Shown one piece after another: positions 51,792-61,003 of a stretch of DNA of 64,000 bases. The notes under the pieces were generated by a model. The model made no database searches and had not been told where the DNA came from. It saw only the letters and a program-made list of their open reading frames with translations. This stretch comes from Kitasatospora atroaurantiaca (GTDB taxonomy: Bacteria > Actinomycetota > Actinomycetes > Streptomycetales > Streptomycetaceae): NCBI RefSeq assembly GCF_007828955.1, contig NZ_VIVR01000001.1, positions 434,001 to 498,000 of the forward strand, written 5' to 3'. Numbering within the stretch: the stretch's first letter is position 1; each line of letters starts with the position of its first letter. A program made the translations under genes and the position numbers.

Positions 51792-52447
51792 TTACCGAGC
51801 AGCGGGAGCCGACCCGATGTCAACCACTCGTGCCCACTCGGGTGGCGAGTCCGGCGCGTAGTCGGGGTTGTCCTCGTCCCACGACCGGGCTGCGTACTGC
51901 CGAGGGAACCGACCCACCACCGTCCGGCACGGTGGTCGCGTGTCCGGCCAGGGTGTCTGACCGTCGGTCAGGACCACGATAACGTCCGGTCGGGGCTGCG
52001 CTCGGAGGGCCTTGGCGAAGCCCGTGCGTAGATCCGTGCCGCCGCCGCCCAGCAGCGGAATTCCCTCGGCACGGCACAGCGGGTGCACGGCCTGGGCCGC
52101 CGCGTCGCACGGCAGTACGGTGACCAGGTCGCGACGGCCGCCCACGGCACGGGAGATCGCGGCGACCTCCAGGAGCGCGCTGCCCAGTTCGGCGTCGCTG
52201 ACCGACCCGGAGGTGTCGATGATCACGGAGACCCGAGGCGGTCAGCGCCGGAGGCTCGGCAGAACAGCGCCGGGCACCGCGGCCGAGCGCCGCGACGGCC
52301 GGCCGCAGGTGTAGTCCTCGCCGGCGCCGGAGGCTGCCGAGCGGACGGCCGCTCCGAGCAACTCCCGCCACGGCAGCGGCGGGTGGAACGCCTCCTCCGC
52401 CCACCGCTGCCACTCCGTCGGGGTGTTGCCCGGACGGGCGGTGATGC
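51792..52447 (-). pseudogene. Truncated DUF2201-type VWA metallopeptidase-like gene with nonsense codon
   Basis: The 3' two thirds encode VIIDTSGSVSDAELGSALLEVAAISRAV and DVIVVLTDGQTPWP, the VWA-like C terminus of DUF2201 proteins (usual length about 400 residues). Upstream in the same frame WQRWAEEAFHPPLPWRELLGAAVRS and DYTCGRPSRRSA continue the protein, but a TGA at 52242-52244 interrupts it, and everything before about 52447 is missing. The upstream sequence joins without a gap to a fragment of a different gene. Confidence 0.7.
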
Positions 52448-52600
52448 GACGTCGATACCTGCGGCGGCGCGCGCCCCTGCCCAGTCCCCGGCAGTGCGGC
52501 GGGCGGTCGCAGTCTCGATCATGGACGGCGGCACGGCGAACTCACGCACACGCAGCCAGAGGGAAAGGCGGGAATCCCTGTTCGCGGTCTGAGTGAGCAT
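52448..52600 (-). pseudogene. N-terminal fragment of a second gene of the same former locus
   Basis: From an ATG at 52600 the sequence reads MLTQTANRDSRLSLWLRVRE and on to WAGARAAAGIDV, then abruptly changes to the frame-shifted DUF2201 sequence at about 52448. It looks like the start of a protein normally encoded beside a MoxR/DUF2201 locus. A deletion has fused both genes, so neither is functional. Confidence 0.6.
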
Positions 52601-52802
52601 CAGCACCCACCTTGCGCGGACGGGACCCCCAATCTGCTGACAGAACGGGTCTTCATGGCCGGGAGCGTAGCGCTCCTGATCCCGATCTGCCACGTACTTT
52701 GATCTACCCGGGGAGACGGCTCTGACGATGCGTCGGCACGACATGGCCGTCCGAGCCGTGACCTCACCGATGCGAGAACGAGATCTGACGTCCAGTGACT
52801 TG

Positions 52803-52819
52803 TTAGGCAAGGCTAATCT
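52803..52819 (+). promoter_or_regulatory. Iron box (DmdR/IdeR-type operator)
   Basis: TTAGGCAAGGCTAATCT closely matches the actinomycete DmdR1/IdeR iron box (TTAGGTTAGGCTAACCTAA-like), about 90 bases before the EfeO start. In the 310-base gap 52601-52910 this is the only recognised element; the flanking -10 region is probably TAGAGT near 52824. Confidence 0.82.
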
Positions 52820-52910
52820 GCCCTAGAGTCCGCGCCGGGCTCGCCTCACCGGCGGGCTCACCAAGGCTTTCTCCGCGCCCACCCTCGCCTGCCACCGTCT
52901 GGAGAGTCCA

Positions 52911-53684
52911 TTGCGCTCGCACCGCTCCCTCGCTGCCATCGGCGCCGCACTGCTCGCCCTCCCGCTCCTGGCTGCCTGCGGCGACGGCAAGGACACCGCG
53001 GCGTCGGCCGACAGCGCCAAGGTCGCCATCACCGCCACCGACTCCGCGTGCGATCTCGCCAAGAGCGACTTCAAGGCCGGCGAGGTCACGTTCGCGATCC
53101 GCAACAAGGGCGACCGGGTCACCGAGGTCTACGTCTACGGCGACCACAACGGGGCGTTCACCAAGGTCGTGAGCGAGCTCGAGAACATCGGCCCCGGCAC
53201 CACGCGCGACATGACGGTGAAGCTCGCCGCCGGTACGTACGAGATCGCGTGCAAGCCCGGCCAGACCGGTGACGGCATCCGGAAGAAGATCACCGTCGCG
53301 GGCGACACCGCCGACCAGAAGACGTCCGCTCAGCCCAGCGGGACGGCCGAGTCCGCCAAGCCCAGCCAGACGAGCGAGAGCGCCTACGACCGCGAGGTCG
53401 AGGTCGAGGCCAAGGAGTACGAGCTCAAGTTCGAGGGCATGGAGACGTTCACCGCCAAGGCCGGCGAGAAGATCGAGTTCAAGCTCGAGAACAAGGGCTC
53501 CGTCGAACACGAGCTGGAGGTCTTCGGCCCCGACGGGAAGGAGATCGGCGAGGTGAGCCCGGTCAAGCCCGGCCAGACCGGCGAGGCCGTCATCACCCTG
53601 GCCGTGCCCGGCACCTACACCCTCAAGTGCGGCATCGGGAACCACGCCGACCACGGCATGAAGACCACCTTCACCGTCAGCTGA
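52911..53684 (+). CDS. efeO: EfeO-type cupredoxin lipoprotein of a ferrous/ferric iron uptake system
   Basis: A 257-residue exported protein. A lipobox LAAC (Cys about 23) ends the signal peptide. Two cupredoxin-like domains follow, residues 35-125 (DFKAGEVTFAIRNKGD to AGTYEIACKPG) and 150-257 (AKAGEKIEFKLENKG to PGTYTLKCGIGNH), joined by a Ser/Ala linker. The absence of the M75 peptidase domain means it is a short, two-cupredoxin version. TTG 52911 with GGAGAG upstream is the start; an iron box precedes. Operon with efeU. Confidence 0.85.
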   Translation: MRSHRSLAAIGAALLALPLLAACGDGKDTAASADSAKVAITATDSACDLAKSDFKAGEVTFAIRNKGDRVTEVYVYGDHNGAFTKVVSELENIGPGTTRDMTVKLAAGTYEIACKPGQTGDGIRKKITVAGDTADQKTSAQPSGTAESAKPSQTSESAYDREVEVEAKEYELKFEGMETFTAKAGEKIEFKLENKGSVEHELEVFGPDGKEIGEVSPVKPGQTGEAVITLAVPGTYTLKCGIGNHADHGMKTTFTVS

Positions 53685-53719
53685 CCCCCCGTTCGCCCCA
53701 CCCTCTCGAGGAGCCCAGT

Positions 53720-54571
53720 GTGTTCGGCAACTACCTGATCGGCCTGCGCGAGGGCCTCGAAGCGAGCCTCGTCGTCTGCATCCTGATCGCCTACCTGGTC
53801 AAGACCGGCCGCCGCGACCGGCTCACCCCGGTCTGGGCGGGCATCACCGCCGCGGTCGTGCTCAGCATGGCCTTCGGCGCCGTACTGCAGTACGGCTCCA
53901 CGCAGTTGAGCTTCGAGGCCCAGGAGGCGCTCGGCGGCTCGCTGTCGGTCGTCGCGGTCGGCCTGGTGACCTGGATGGTCTTCTGGATGCGCCGCACCGC
54001 CCGTCACCTCAAGGCCGAACTGCACGGCAAGCTCGACGCGGCCCTCGCCATGGGCACCGTAGCGCTGGTGGTCACCGCCTTCCTGGCGGTCGGCCGTGAG
54101 GGTCTGGAGACCGCGCTGTTCATCTGGACGGCCGTCCAGGCCACCAGCGACGGCGTCCGACCGCTGGTCGGCGCGATGCTCGGCCTGCTCACCTCGGTCG
54201 TGCTCGGCTGGCTGTTCTACCGGGGCGCGCTGAAGATCAACCTGGCCAAGTTCTTCACCTGGACCGGCGCGATGCTGGTCGTGGTCGCGGCCGGCGTGCT
54301 CGCCTACGGCGTGCACGACCTGCAGGAGGCCGGCTGGCTCGGCGGCATGCACGACCTCGCCTTCGACATCTCCACCACCATCCCGAAGGACAGCTGGTAC
54401 GGCACGCTGCTCAAGGGCGTGTTCAACTTCCAGCCGGACCCGACGGTGCTTCAGGTCGCGGTCTGGGCGGCGTACCTCGTCCCCACGCTCGCCCTCTTCC
54501 TGCGCGGCACCAGCGGCTCCTCCCCCACACCGGCCACGCCCGCCCCGGCGGAGGCGAAGCCCGCTGCCTGA
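53720..54571 (+). CDS. efeU: EfeU/FTR1-family iron permease
   Basis: A 283-residue permease with seven transmembrane segments and the two FTR1 signatures REGLEAS (N-terminal) and REGLETA (about 127), whose Glu residues carry iron. GTG 53720 follows efeO by 35 bases. No EfeB peroxidase is encoded in the window, so this is an O-U pair. A 15-bp terminator hairpin follows. Confidence 0.92.
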   Translation: MFGNYLIGLREGLEASLVVCILIAYLVKTGRRDRLTPVWAGITAAVVLSMAFGAVLQYGSTQLSFEAQEALGGSLSVVAVGLVTWMVFWMRRTARHLKAELHGKLDAALAMGTVALVVTAFLAVGREGLETALFIWTAVQATSDGVRPLVGAMLGLLTSVVLGWLFYRGALKINLAKFFTWTGAMLVVVAAGVLAYGVHDLQEAGWLGGMHDLAFDISTTIPKDSWYGTLLKGVFNFQPDPTVLQVAVWAAYLVPTLALFLRGTSGSSPTPATPAPAEAKPAA

Positions 54572-54598
54572 CCCCGGCGGCATCATGTGCGTCAAAGG

Positions 54599-54633
54599 GC
54601 GAGCCCGCTCCCGGCCTTCGGGAGCGGGCTCGC
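54599..54633. terminator. Strong terminator after efeU
   Basis: Arms GCGAGCCCGCTCCCG and CGGGAGCGGGCTCGC (15 bp) enclose a 5-base loop GCCTT. Confidence 0.88.
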
Positions 54634-54818
54634 GCCGCGTCCGGGAGTCGCTGACCACCTGCAGACCAGCGTCATCGGGAGCGGAGGACGTGCTGACGGG
54701 CCGGTGGTCGCTCCGTCCTGCGGGGGCACGCGTCGGATGTGGCTGTCGAACGAGGATTCCGTGACCGGTCCATCGGCTGGGCCGGCAGGTGGCCGGCTTG
54801 GCGCCGGGTTCATACGTC

Positions 54819-55922
54819 CTACGTGCCCGGCACTTGGGCTCGCAGCGTCCGGTAGAGCTCCTGCCAGGAGGCGGTGAACTTGCCGATGCCCTCGTCCTCC
54901 AGCACTCGGACCACGTCGTCGTAGGGGATACCGAGAGCTGCCAGTTCGTCGAGGACCTGCTGGCCGGCCGGGTAGGTGCCGTGGATCGTGTCGCCGCGGA
55001 CCCGGCCGTGGTCGGCGACCGCGCGCAGGGTCTGCTCGGGCATCGTGTTCACCACGTCGGGTGCCACGAGTTCGACGACATAGCGGGTGTCGTCGTACGC
55101 AGGGTCCTTGACGCCCGTGGACGCCCACAGCGGTCGCTGTGTGCGTGCCCCGCGAGCGGCGAGAGCGTGCCAGCGCTCGGTGGCACGAGCCTGCTCGAAC
55201 TGTCGGTAGGCCAGTCGTGCGTTGGCGATCCCGGCACGCCCGCGCAGGGCCAGGGCCTGTTCGGAACCGAGCTTGTCGAGGCGGCCGTCGACCTCGGTGT
55301 CGACGCGGCTGACGAAGAACGACGCCACCGAGGCAATCTTCGAAAGGTCGCGGCCCGCCGCGTATGCGCGCTCCATGCCGTCCATGAAGGCGTCGATCAC
55401 CTGGGCATAGCGGTCGAGGGAGAAGATCAGGGTGACGTTGATGCTGATGCCTTCGGCGAGTGCGGTGCTGATCGCGCCCAGGCCTTCGACGGTGGCGGGG
55501 ATCTTGACGAACAGATTCGGGCGGTCGACCAGCCACCACAGAGCGCGTGCCTCGGCGATGGTGGCCTCGGTGTCCCGCGCGACCCGCGGGTCCACTTCGA
55601 TCGAGACCCGCCCGTCGACGCCGTCGGTCACGTCGAACGACGGGCGTAGCAGGTCGCAGGCCCAGCGAACGTCGTAGGCGGTGAGCAGCCGCACGGCTTC
55701 TTCGACCTGGATGCCGCGCCGGGCGAGGTCGGCGGTCTGCTCGTTGTAGCGGGCGCCGGAGGTGAGGGCCTTGGCGAAGATCGTCGGGTTGCTGGTGATC
55801 CCCACGACCCTTTGGTCGCCTATGAGTCGGGCCAGGCCGCCTCCTGCGAGGTGTTCGCGGCTGAGGTCGTCGAGCCAGATGGCCACGCCCTCGGCGACCA
55901 GTCGATCGAGGTTCTCACTCAT
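54819..55922 (-). CDS. tal: Transaldolase
   Basis: A 367-residue transaldolase: [13 protein letters not shown] near residue 42, the Schiff-base Lys in NLFVKIPAT (about 138) and [12 protein letters not shown]. This is the long actinomycete form with a C-terminal TMPEQTL tail. It exchanges three-carbon units in the pentose phosphate pathway. A second copy would be expected elsewhere with transketolase and zwf; here it stands alone, convergent with efeU. Confidence 0.93.
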   Translation of the reverse strand: MSENLDRLVAEGVAIWLDDLSREHLAGGGLARLIGDQRVVGITSNPTIFAKALTSGARYNEQTADLARRGIQVEEAVRLLTAYDVRWACDLLRPSFDVTDGVDGRVSIEVDPRVARDTEATIAEARALWWLVDRPNLFVKIPATVEGLGAISTALAEGISINVTLIFSLDRYAQVIDAFMDGMERAYAAGRDLSKIASVASFFVSRVDTEVDGRLDKLGSEQALALRGRAGIANARLAYRQFEQARATERWHALAARGARTQRPLWASTGVKDPAYDDTRYVVELVAPDVVNTMPEQTLRAVADHGRVRGDTIHGTYPAGQQVLDELAALGIPYDDVVRVLEDEGIGKFTASWQELYRTLRAQVPGT

Positions 55923-55957
55923 GGTCTCCTCCTTACGCGGCCGAGTCGTTGTCGCGG

Positions 55958-56779
55958 CTATGCGTGCGGGCCGTGGCTGGACGGGCCGGCGGGTGGGGTT
56001 TCCGGGTCCCTCGTGCAGCTGCCGTCGTGGTCGGCGTGCCGCAGGTCGGTGTGGCTGCCCTCGGATGCGGCGCGCAGTTCGACGCAGCACTGACCGGGGC
56101 GGGGTGCGAGGACGGCCTCGACGCCGCCGGCTTCGAGGCCGGTGAGGAAGCCGTCGAGAAACGCGTGGTTGATCCCGCACACCAGCTCGGGTGACCGGGC
56201 GGCCAGGGGGTGGAAGGGGCAGTTCAGCAGCCGTACCTTTGCGGGTTTCTCGCGGGTCGGCTCGAAGCCGTACCGCTCGAGCACGGCCTCGCTCAGGGTG
56301 AGGGAGCGTTCCGGGCCGAGGCGGCCCGGGCGGGTGCGTCCACGCTCGTCGGTTCCCAGCTCCTCACCGCGCCGGCGGGCGGTGCGCAGTGCGGCGGCCT
56401 TCCCGTTCTCGCCGGGCTCCTCGGCGAGAACGGCGTCGATGAGGATTTCGGCGAGGACGTCAGGCCGGCGTTCGGGGATGCTGACGCGGATGTCCTCGTC
56501 GGTGGGCTCGTAGACCTTGGGCTGTCGGCCGACCTTGCGGATGCCCCCCGGGGCCCCGTACCGGGCGCGCAGCAGGCCGGTGTCGACGAGTTTGTCGAGG
56601 TGGAAGGCGGCGAGCTTGCGCGAGATGCCCACGGTCTCGGCGGCCTCGTCGCGGGTGACGGGTCGGCGGGCGCGCCGGATGAACGCGTACATCTGCCGCC
56701 GGAGGTCGTCGCTCAGCACGCTCACGGACTCGATGGCGGCGTCGGACGCGGGTTCCGGCTGACTGTGATCGGTTGCCAC
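55958..56779 (-). CDS. Winged-helix regulator with C-terminal Cys cluster (SufR-like)
   Basis: A 273-residue regulator. HTH residues 30-75 ([33 protein letters not shown]) are followed by a C-terminal [20 protein letters not shown] and PGQCCVEL, a spaced Cys/His set similar to that binding an iron-sulfur cluster in SufR-type repressors. A redox or iron sensor is likely. It is divergent from the folE region; the 36-base spacing to tal suggests both may be co-transcribed. Confidence 0.78.
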   Translation of the reverse strand: MATDHSQPEPASDAAIESVSVLSDDLRRQMYAFIRRARRPVTRDEAAETVGISRKLAAFHLDKLVDTGLLRARYGAPGGIRKVGRQPKVYEPTDEDIRVSIPERRPDVLAEILIDAVLAEEPGENGKAAALRTARRRGEELGTDERGRTRPGRLGPERSLTLSEAVLERYGFEPTREKPAKVRLLNCPFHPLAARSPELVCGINHAFLDGFLTGLEAGGVEAVLAPRPGQCCVELRAASEGSHTDLRHADHDGSCTRDPETPPAGPSSHGPHA

Positions 56780-56895
56780 GACTCCATGATAACTCCTGCG
56801 TACGTGGGTGAGCGGACTCTCGCCAGCGTTCTGACCTGCGATGGTTGACCTCCGGGCTGAATAACGCCAAGCTTTATTGGTGAAACAACCGGGAG

Positions 56896-57130
56896 GTGGT
56901 TGCCGTGGTGAACCCGTCCCAGCTACCGGCGAAGGAGCCGGTGAGCACGGTGCCGGCCGGACCGTACGGTCATCCGATCCATCCGATCCTCGTCACGGTG
57001 CGGGGCCGACGAACAGGCGGTGCCCGCCGAGCGGCACTTCCCGATGGCGGTCGTCCTCGGGCACGGCGTGTTCGCGGTGACCACCGTGGTCCTGGTCCTG
57101 CGCACCGCACTCGGCATCAGGGGCAGCTGA
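56896..57130 (+). pseudogene. DUF2231 gene with internal deletion
   Basis: GGGAGG precedes a start and VNPSQLPAKEPVSTVPAGPY then GHPIHPILVTV, the hallmark N terminus of DUF2231 membrane proteins. The frame then changes and the C terminus reappears as AERHFPMAVVLGHGVFAVTTV to a stop at 57130. The middle membrane helices are missing. folE begins 2 bases later, so the remnant may still serve as its leader. Confidence 0.7.
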
Positions 57131-57131
57131 C

Positions 57132-57776
57132 ATGACCACCCGCCTTCACCCAGCGCCCGCAGGCCCGCAGAAACCCCCGATGCGCACCGGCCCCGCCCTG
57201 CGCGTCGTCCACGAGACCGGCGCCGTGGACCTGGCGGCGGCCGAAGATGCCGCCGCCGCGTTCCTGCACGCCCTCGGCATCCCGACCGACTCGGAGAGCC
57301 TGCGCGGCACACCGGGGCGGATGGCCCGCGCGTATGCGGAACTGTTCAGCCCACGACCGTTCGATCTGACGACCTTCCCCAACGACGAGGGCTACGACGA
57401 GCTCGTCCTCGCCCGAAGCATCCCCGTACGGTCGGTCTGCGAGCACCACCTGCTGCCGTTCGTCGGCACTGCTCACGTCGGGTACCTGCCCGGCACCCGG
57501 ATCCTGGGCCTGTCCAAACTCGCCCGCGTCGTCGAGCACTTCGCCTGCCGACCCCAGGTCCAGGAGCGCCTCACCAAACAGGTCGCCGACTGGTTGCAGG
57601 CCCACCTCGACCCCAAGGGCGTCGGCGTTGTCATCGAGGCCGAGCACACCTGCATGACCCTGCGGGGCGTGCAGGCCACCGGCTCACGCACGATGACCTC
57701 GACGCTGCTGGGCATCCTGCGCGAGGACGCCCGCTCACGCGCCGAGTTCCTCGCCCTCACCGGCCTGCCCACCTGA
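57132..57776 (+). CDS. folE: GTP cyclohydrolase I
   Basis: A 214-residue GTP cyclohydrolase I: zinc ligands in VCEHHLLPFVGTAHVGY and the later EHTCMTLRGVQ, with YLPGTRILGLSKLARVV in between. It makes dihydroneopterin triphosphate for folate, queuosine or pterin cofactors. The usual folate gene neighbours are missing, and the gene begins directly after a DUF2231 remnant, so it may be a second, alternative folE. Confidence 0.92.
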   Translation: MTTRLHPAPAGPQKPPMRTGPALRVVHETGAVDLAAAEDAAAAFLHALGIPTDSESLRGTPGRMARAYAELFSPRPFDLTTFPNDEGYDELVLARSIPVRSVCEHHLLPFVGTAHVGYLPGTRILGLSKLARVVEHFACRPQVQERLTKQVADWLQAHLDPKGVGVVIEAEHTCMTLRGVQATGSRTMTSTLLGILREDARSRAEFLALTGLPT

Positions 57777-57827
57777 CCAGCGCCCGCCCGCCGTCCGCCG
57801 TTCCCCGACCCGAAAGACCCAACCCCA

Positions 57828-58196
57828 GTGGAAATCTGGATCAACCCGGACTGCTCAAAGTGCAACGCCGCACTGTCACTGCTCGACGAGGAAGGCGCCG
57901 AGTACACCGTGCGGCGCTACCTGGACGACCCGCCGACCGTCGAGGAGCTGGAGGACGTCCTGCGCCGGCTACGCCTCGAACCGTGGGACATCACCCGCAC
58001 CGGCGAACCGGTCGCCGCCGACCTGGGCCTGAACACCTGGCCCCGCGACGCCGCGAGCCGCCCAGGCTGGATCGCCGCCCTCTCGGACCATCCCATCCTG
58101 ATCCAACGGCCGATCATCACCGCCGACGACCTCACGGCCGTCATCGGCCGGACCGAGCAAGCGGTCCGCTCCACCCGCAAGCGAGGCCGACCGTAA
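57828..58196 (+). CDS. ArsC-family protein (arsenate-reductase-like, Spx/ArsC fold)
   Basis: A 122-residue thioredoxin-fold protein with NPDCSKCNAALSLLDEEGAEY (active-site CSKC), VRRYLDDPPTVEELEDVL and ILIQRPIIT, the ArsC signature. Whether it reduces arsenate is unclear since no ars genes are near. GTG 57828 gives the family start. 51 bases after folE. Confidence 0.85.
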   Translation: MEIWINPDCSKCNAALSLLDEEGAEYTVRRYLDDPPTVEELEDVLRRLRLEPWDITRTGEPVAADLGLNTWPRDAASRPGWIAALSDHPILIQRPIITADDLTAVIGRTEQAVRSTRKRGRP

Positions 58197-58223
58197 CTGA
58201 TACACCCGACAGGGAGCGAGAAC

Positions 58224-58388
58224 ATGCGCCCCTTGACCCCCAACCCCGACCGGAAGGCGGCCCGGTTCGCGCACGGAGGTGCGAATCAGACCAAGGACAT
58301 GATTCCTGACAGGATGCCTTACACCGGCCGGAAAGCGCTCGGAAATGTTTTCGGGCCAGCCATGGCCTTCTCAACTCCCCGGGAATAG
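58224..58388 (+). CDS. Possible small protein, 54 aa
   Basis: After GGGAGCG an ATG opens 54 codons (MRPLTPNPDRKAARFAHGGA at the start, ending MAFSTPRE). Third-position GC is high in the first half and falls in the second, so it may be a decayed gene or a fortuitous frame upstream of the P450. No family recognised. The remaining 58389-58465 holds the P450 promoter region. Confidence 0.28.
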   Translation: MRPLTPNPDRKAARFAHGGANQTKDMIPDRMPYTGRKALGNVFGPAMAFSTPRE

Positions 58389-58465
58389 TGCCAAATTGGC
58401 TGCCCACGGGAAGCGCGGCACCTGATGCGCCTTTTCCGGAAAGCACCTGCGGCGAATGGGGAGAT

Positions 58466-59815
58466 ATGACCGCAACCACTGCAACCGGCTACCGCACCTC
58501 CCGTGCACCCGGCGCCCGCCCGCTGCTCGGGCACGCCCCGGCCCTGTTCCGCGATCCGCTGCCGTTCCTGCGCTCGCTCGCCGAGCGGGGCGATCTGGTG
58601 GAACTCCGACTCGGACCGCAGCGCGCGATGATGTGCTGCTCCCCCGACCTGTTCCACCATGTCCTCACCGACACCCGGCACTTCGACAAGGGTGGGCCGC
58701 TCTTCGACAAGTTGAAGTGGTTCCTGGGCGACGGTCTCGGCTCCACCCCCCACGAGGTGCACCGCCGACAGCGCCGACAGCTTCAGCCGGCGTTCCGCCC
58801 GGACGCGCTCTCCCGCTACCTGGAGGTGATGCTGGAGGAGACCCTCTCCACCTCGTCCGGCTGGCACGACGATGCGGTGATCGAGATCGAGCAGCACGCG
58901 TACCAGCTGATCGCCAGGATCATCACCAGGACGATGTTCTCCGCGGACGGCTCATCCGCCGCGGTGGCCCGGATCGCCGCGTCCTACCCGGACTTCCACG
59001 AGGGCATCGGCCGGCACATGCGCTCTCCGTTCCGGCTGCTCGACCGGCTGCCTACTTCGGCCAACCGCCGCTTCCGGCAGGCGTGTTCCACCGTGAGCCA
59101 GGTGGTCGACGGCGCGATCGACGCCCGCCGCCTCGACGGCACCGGCCCCGGTCACGACCTCCTGGCGCTCATGGTCAAGGAGGGGATGGGCGACCGGGAG
59201 ATGCGCGACCAGGTCGTCACCATGCTCACCGGCGGCATCGGCACCTCCGCCTCCGCGCTCGGGTGGGCGCTGTTCTTCCTCTCCCGGGACCCGGCGCTGG
59301 CCGACTCCGTCGCGAAGGAGGCGCAGGCCGTCCTCGCCGAGGGGGCCGGTGTCGACCGCGACCTCCTCACCCGACTGGACCTCGCCCGCCGCGTGGTGAC
59401 GGAGACGCTGCGGTACTACCCGTCCGCATGGTTCTTCAGCCGTACCGTCACCTCACCCGTCGAACTGGCCGGCCGAAGGCTCCGGCCGGGCACCGCGGTC
59501 CTGCTCTCCCCCTACCTCATCCACCACCGCGCCGACCTCTACCCGGAGCCCGAACTCTTCGACGTCGACCGCTGGTTGCCCGCACGCCGGGCCAGGCTGC
59601 CGCGCGGGGCCTACATCCCCTTCGGGGTGGGCTCCCGCAAGTGCATCGGGGACGTCTACGCCCTCACCGAGATCACCCTGGCCCTCGCGGTCATCACCTC
59701 CCGGTGGCAACTGGAGCCGCTGCCCGGCCCCGTGCCCCACCACCTGCTCGAACCCCGGCCATGGACCGTGATCCATCCGGCCCCGCTGCACCTACGGCTC
59801 CGCAGGCGACTGTGA
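58466..59815 (+). CDS. Cytochrome P450 of a terpene cluster
   Basis: A 449-residue P450: I-helix GGIGTSASALGW (a variant of AGxxT), ExxR in VVTETLRYYP, and heme-binding FGVGSRKCIGDVYA with the Cys ligand. It is longer than most soluble bacterial P450s and closest in style to terpene-oxidising CYPs such as pentalenene or epi-isozizaene oxidases. ATG 58466 was chosen after GGGGAG. It is coupled with the terpene synthase, whose upstream GTG overlaps its stop, so it probably oxidises the cyclase product. A ferredoxin must come from elsewhere. Confidence 0.92.
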   Translation: MTATTATGYRTSRAPGARPLLGHAPALFRDPLPFLRSLAERGDLVELRLGPQRAMMCCSPDLFHHVLTDTRHFDKGGPLFDKLKWFLGDGLGSTPHEVHRRQRRQLQPAFRPDALSRYLEVMLEETLSTSSGWHDDAVIEIEQHAYQLIARIITRTMFSADGSSAAVARIAASYPDFHEGIGRHMRSPFRLLDRLPTSANRRFRQACSTVSQVVDGAIDARRLDGTGPGHDLLALMVKEGMGDREMRDQVVTMLTGGIGTSASALGWALFFLSRDPALADSVAKEAQAVLAEGAGVDRDLLTRLDLARRVVTETLRYYPSAWFFSRTVTSPVELAGRRLRPGTAVLLSPYLIHHRADLYPEPELFDVDRWLPARRARLPRGAYIPFGVGSRKCIGDVYALTEITLALAVITSRWQLEPLPGPVPHHLLEPRPWTVIHPAPLHLRLRRRL

Positions 59816-59856
59816 ACCGCATCGGAGCGGACCGGCCCGAAGGAGTCCAGCACCGT

Positions 59857-60966
59857 ATGACGACGCCTCATCCCGTCCCCGACGACCTCCGGCTGCTGCC
59901 CAGCCCCGACCACATCCTGTACCGGCTACCGCCGCGCATGTCCCCGTACCGGGCGGAGTTGGAGCAGCTCATCCTGGACTGGGCCGACCGCTACGGGCTG
60001 GTGGACGGCCCGCGAGCCCGCCAGCGACTCGCCGACACGCACCTGGGAGAGCTGATCGCCCGCTGCTACCCGCATCTACGAGCGGAACGACTCGCCCCAC
60101 TCGCAGGCTGGTTCACTTGGGCCTTCGTCATCGACGACCTCTACGACGGCTGCGAGTCGGCGGAGGCCATCGGCCACACCCGCGCCACCCTCCGGATGCT
60201 CGCCGCCCTCTCGCTCCGGTCGGGGGAACCGTCACCGGCCCGGGACGTGCCGCCCCTCGCGGTCGAACTCGCCGAGGTGTGGCGGCGTCTCGCCGTCCAG
60301 CAGAGCCTCGAGTGGCAGATGCGGTTCATCACCCATATGGGACAGTTCCTGGACGCCTTCCGCTACGAGGCGGTCAACCGCGAACACCGGCACGTCCCCT
60401 CCGTCGGCGGCTACACCCAGCTGCGACGCGCCTCGGGTGGCATCACCCCCTCGCTGGACCTCCTGGAGTACGCGGCCGGCCTGGAGGTCCCCTCGCTGTT
60501 CCACGAGTCCGAGCAGCTCCGCACCATGGTCAACAAGGCCGCCGACGTCGTCGTCTGGGTCAACGACGTCCTCTCGCTGAAGAAGGAACTCGTCCTCGGC
60601 GAGGTCACCAACGGCGTGCTCGCGGTGAGCCGGGAGCTCTGCTGCGGGATCCAGGACGCCATCGACCACGTGTACCGCAGGGTTGCCCGCGACATCGACG
60701 CCTTCCTCCGCGCCGAGGAGTCACTCACCACCCTCTGCGGCACCTGGCACGGCCTGCGGGAGGCCGACCGGGTCGCCATCAGCGCCTTCACCGACGGCAT
60801 GAAGGCCTGGATGCGCGGCAACCTCGAATGGGCCCTCAGCTCACACCGCTACCTGGAGGTCGACACCCTCCGCCTCACCAACAACCCGGCGCTGCTCAAC
60901 CCACGGGCCGGCCTGAACCCGTCCCCGACGCCCACCGCCACCGAGCAGACCGGAGACCCTCGCTGA
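59857..60966 (+). CDS. Class I terpene synthase
   Basis: A 369-residue class I terpene cyclase. The metal-binding DDLYD (about 100, in FVIDDLYDGCES) and the NSE triad NDVLSLKKE (about 240) are intact, and Arg/Tyr positions near the C terminus (SSHRYLEV) fit the RY pair. Length suits a sesquiterpene or similar cyclase acting on farnesyl diphosphate; the product cannot be predicted. ATG 59857 has AAGGAG upstream; GTG 59812, overlapping the P450 stop, is an alternative. Confidence 0.92.
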   Translation: MTTPHPVPDDLRLLPSPDHILYRLPPRMSPYRAELEQLILDWADRYGLVDGPRARQRLADTHLGELIARCYPHLRAERLAPLAGWFTWAFVIDDLYDGCESAEAIGHTRATLRMLAALSLRSGEPSPARDVPPLAVELAEVWRRLAVQQSLEWQMRFITHMGQFLDAFRYEAVNREHRHVPSVGGYTQLRRASGGITPSLDLLEYAAGLEVPSLFHESEQLRTMVNKAADVVVWVNDVLSLKKELVLGEVTNGVLAVSRELCCGIQDAIDHVYRRVARDIDAFLRAEESLTTLCGTWHGLREADRVAISAFTDGMKAWMRGNLEWALSSHRYLEVDTLRLTNNPALLNPRAGLNPSPTPTATEQTGDPR

Positions 60967-61003
60967 CCGCGAAAGGGCCTCCGACTGCGGTGCCGACCGA
61001 CGT

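Noticed and set aside
57828..58196. Arsenic resistance operon
   Set aside because: Only an ArsC-fold protein is present; there is no ArsB/Acr3 pump, and the ArsR gene at 37981 is 20 kb away and lacks a metal-binding Cys motif.
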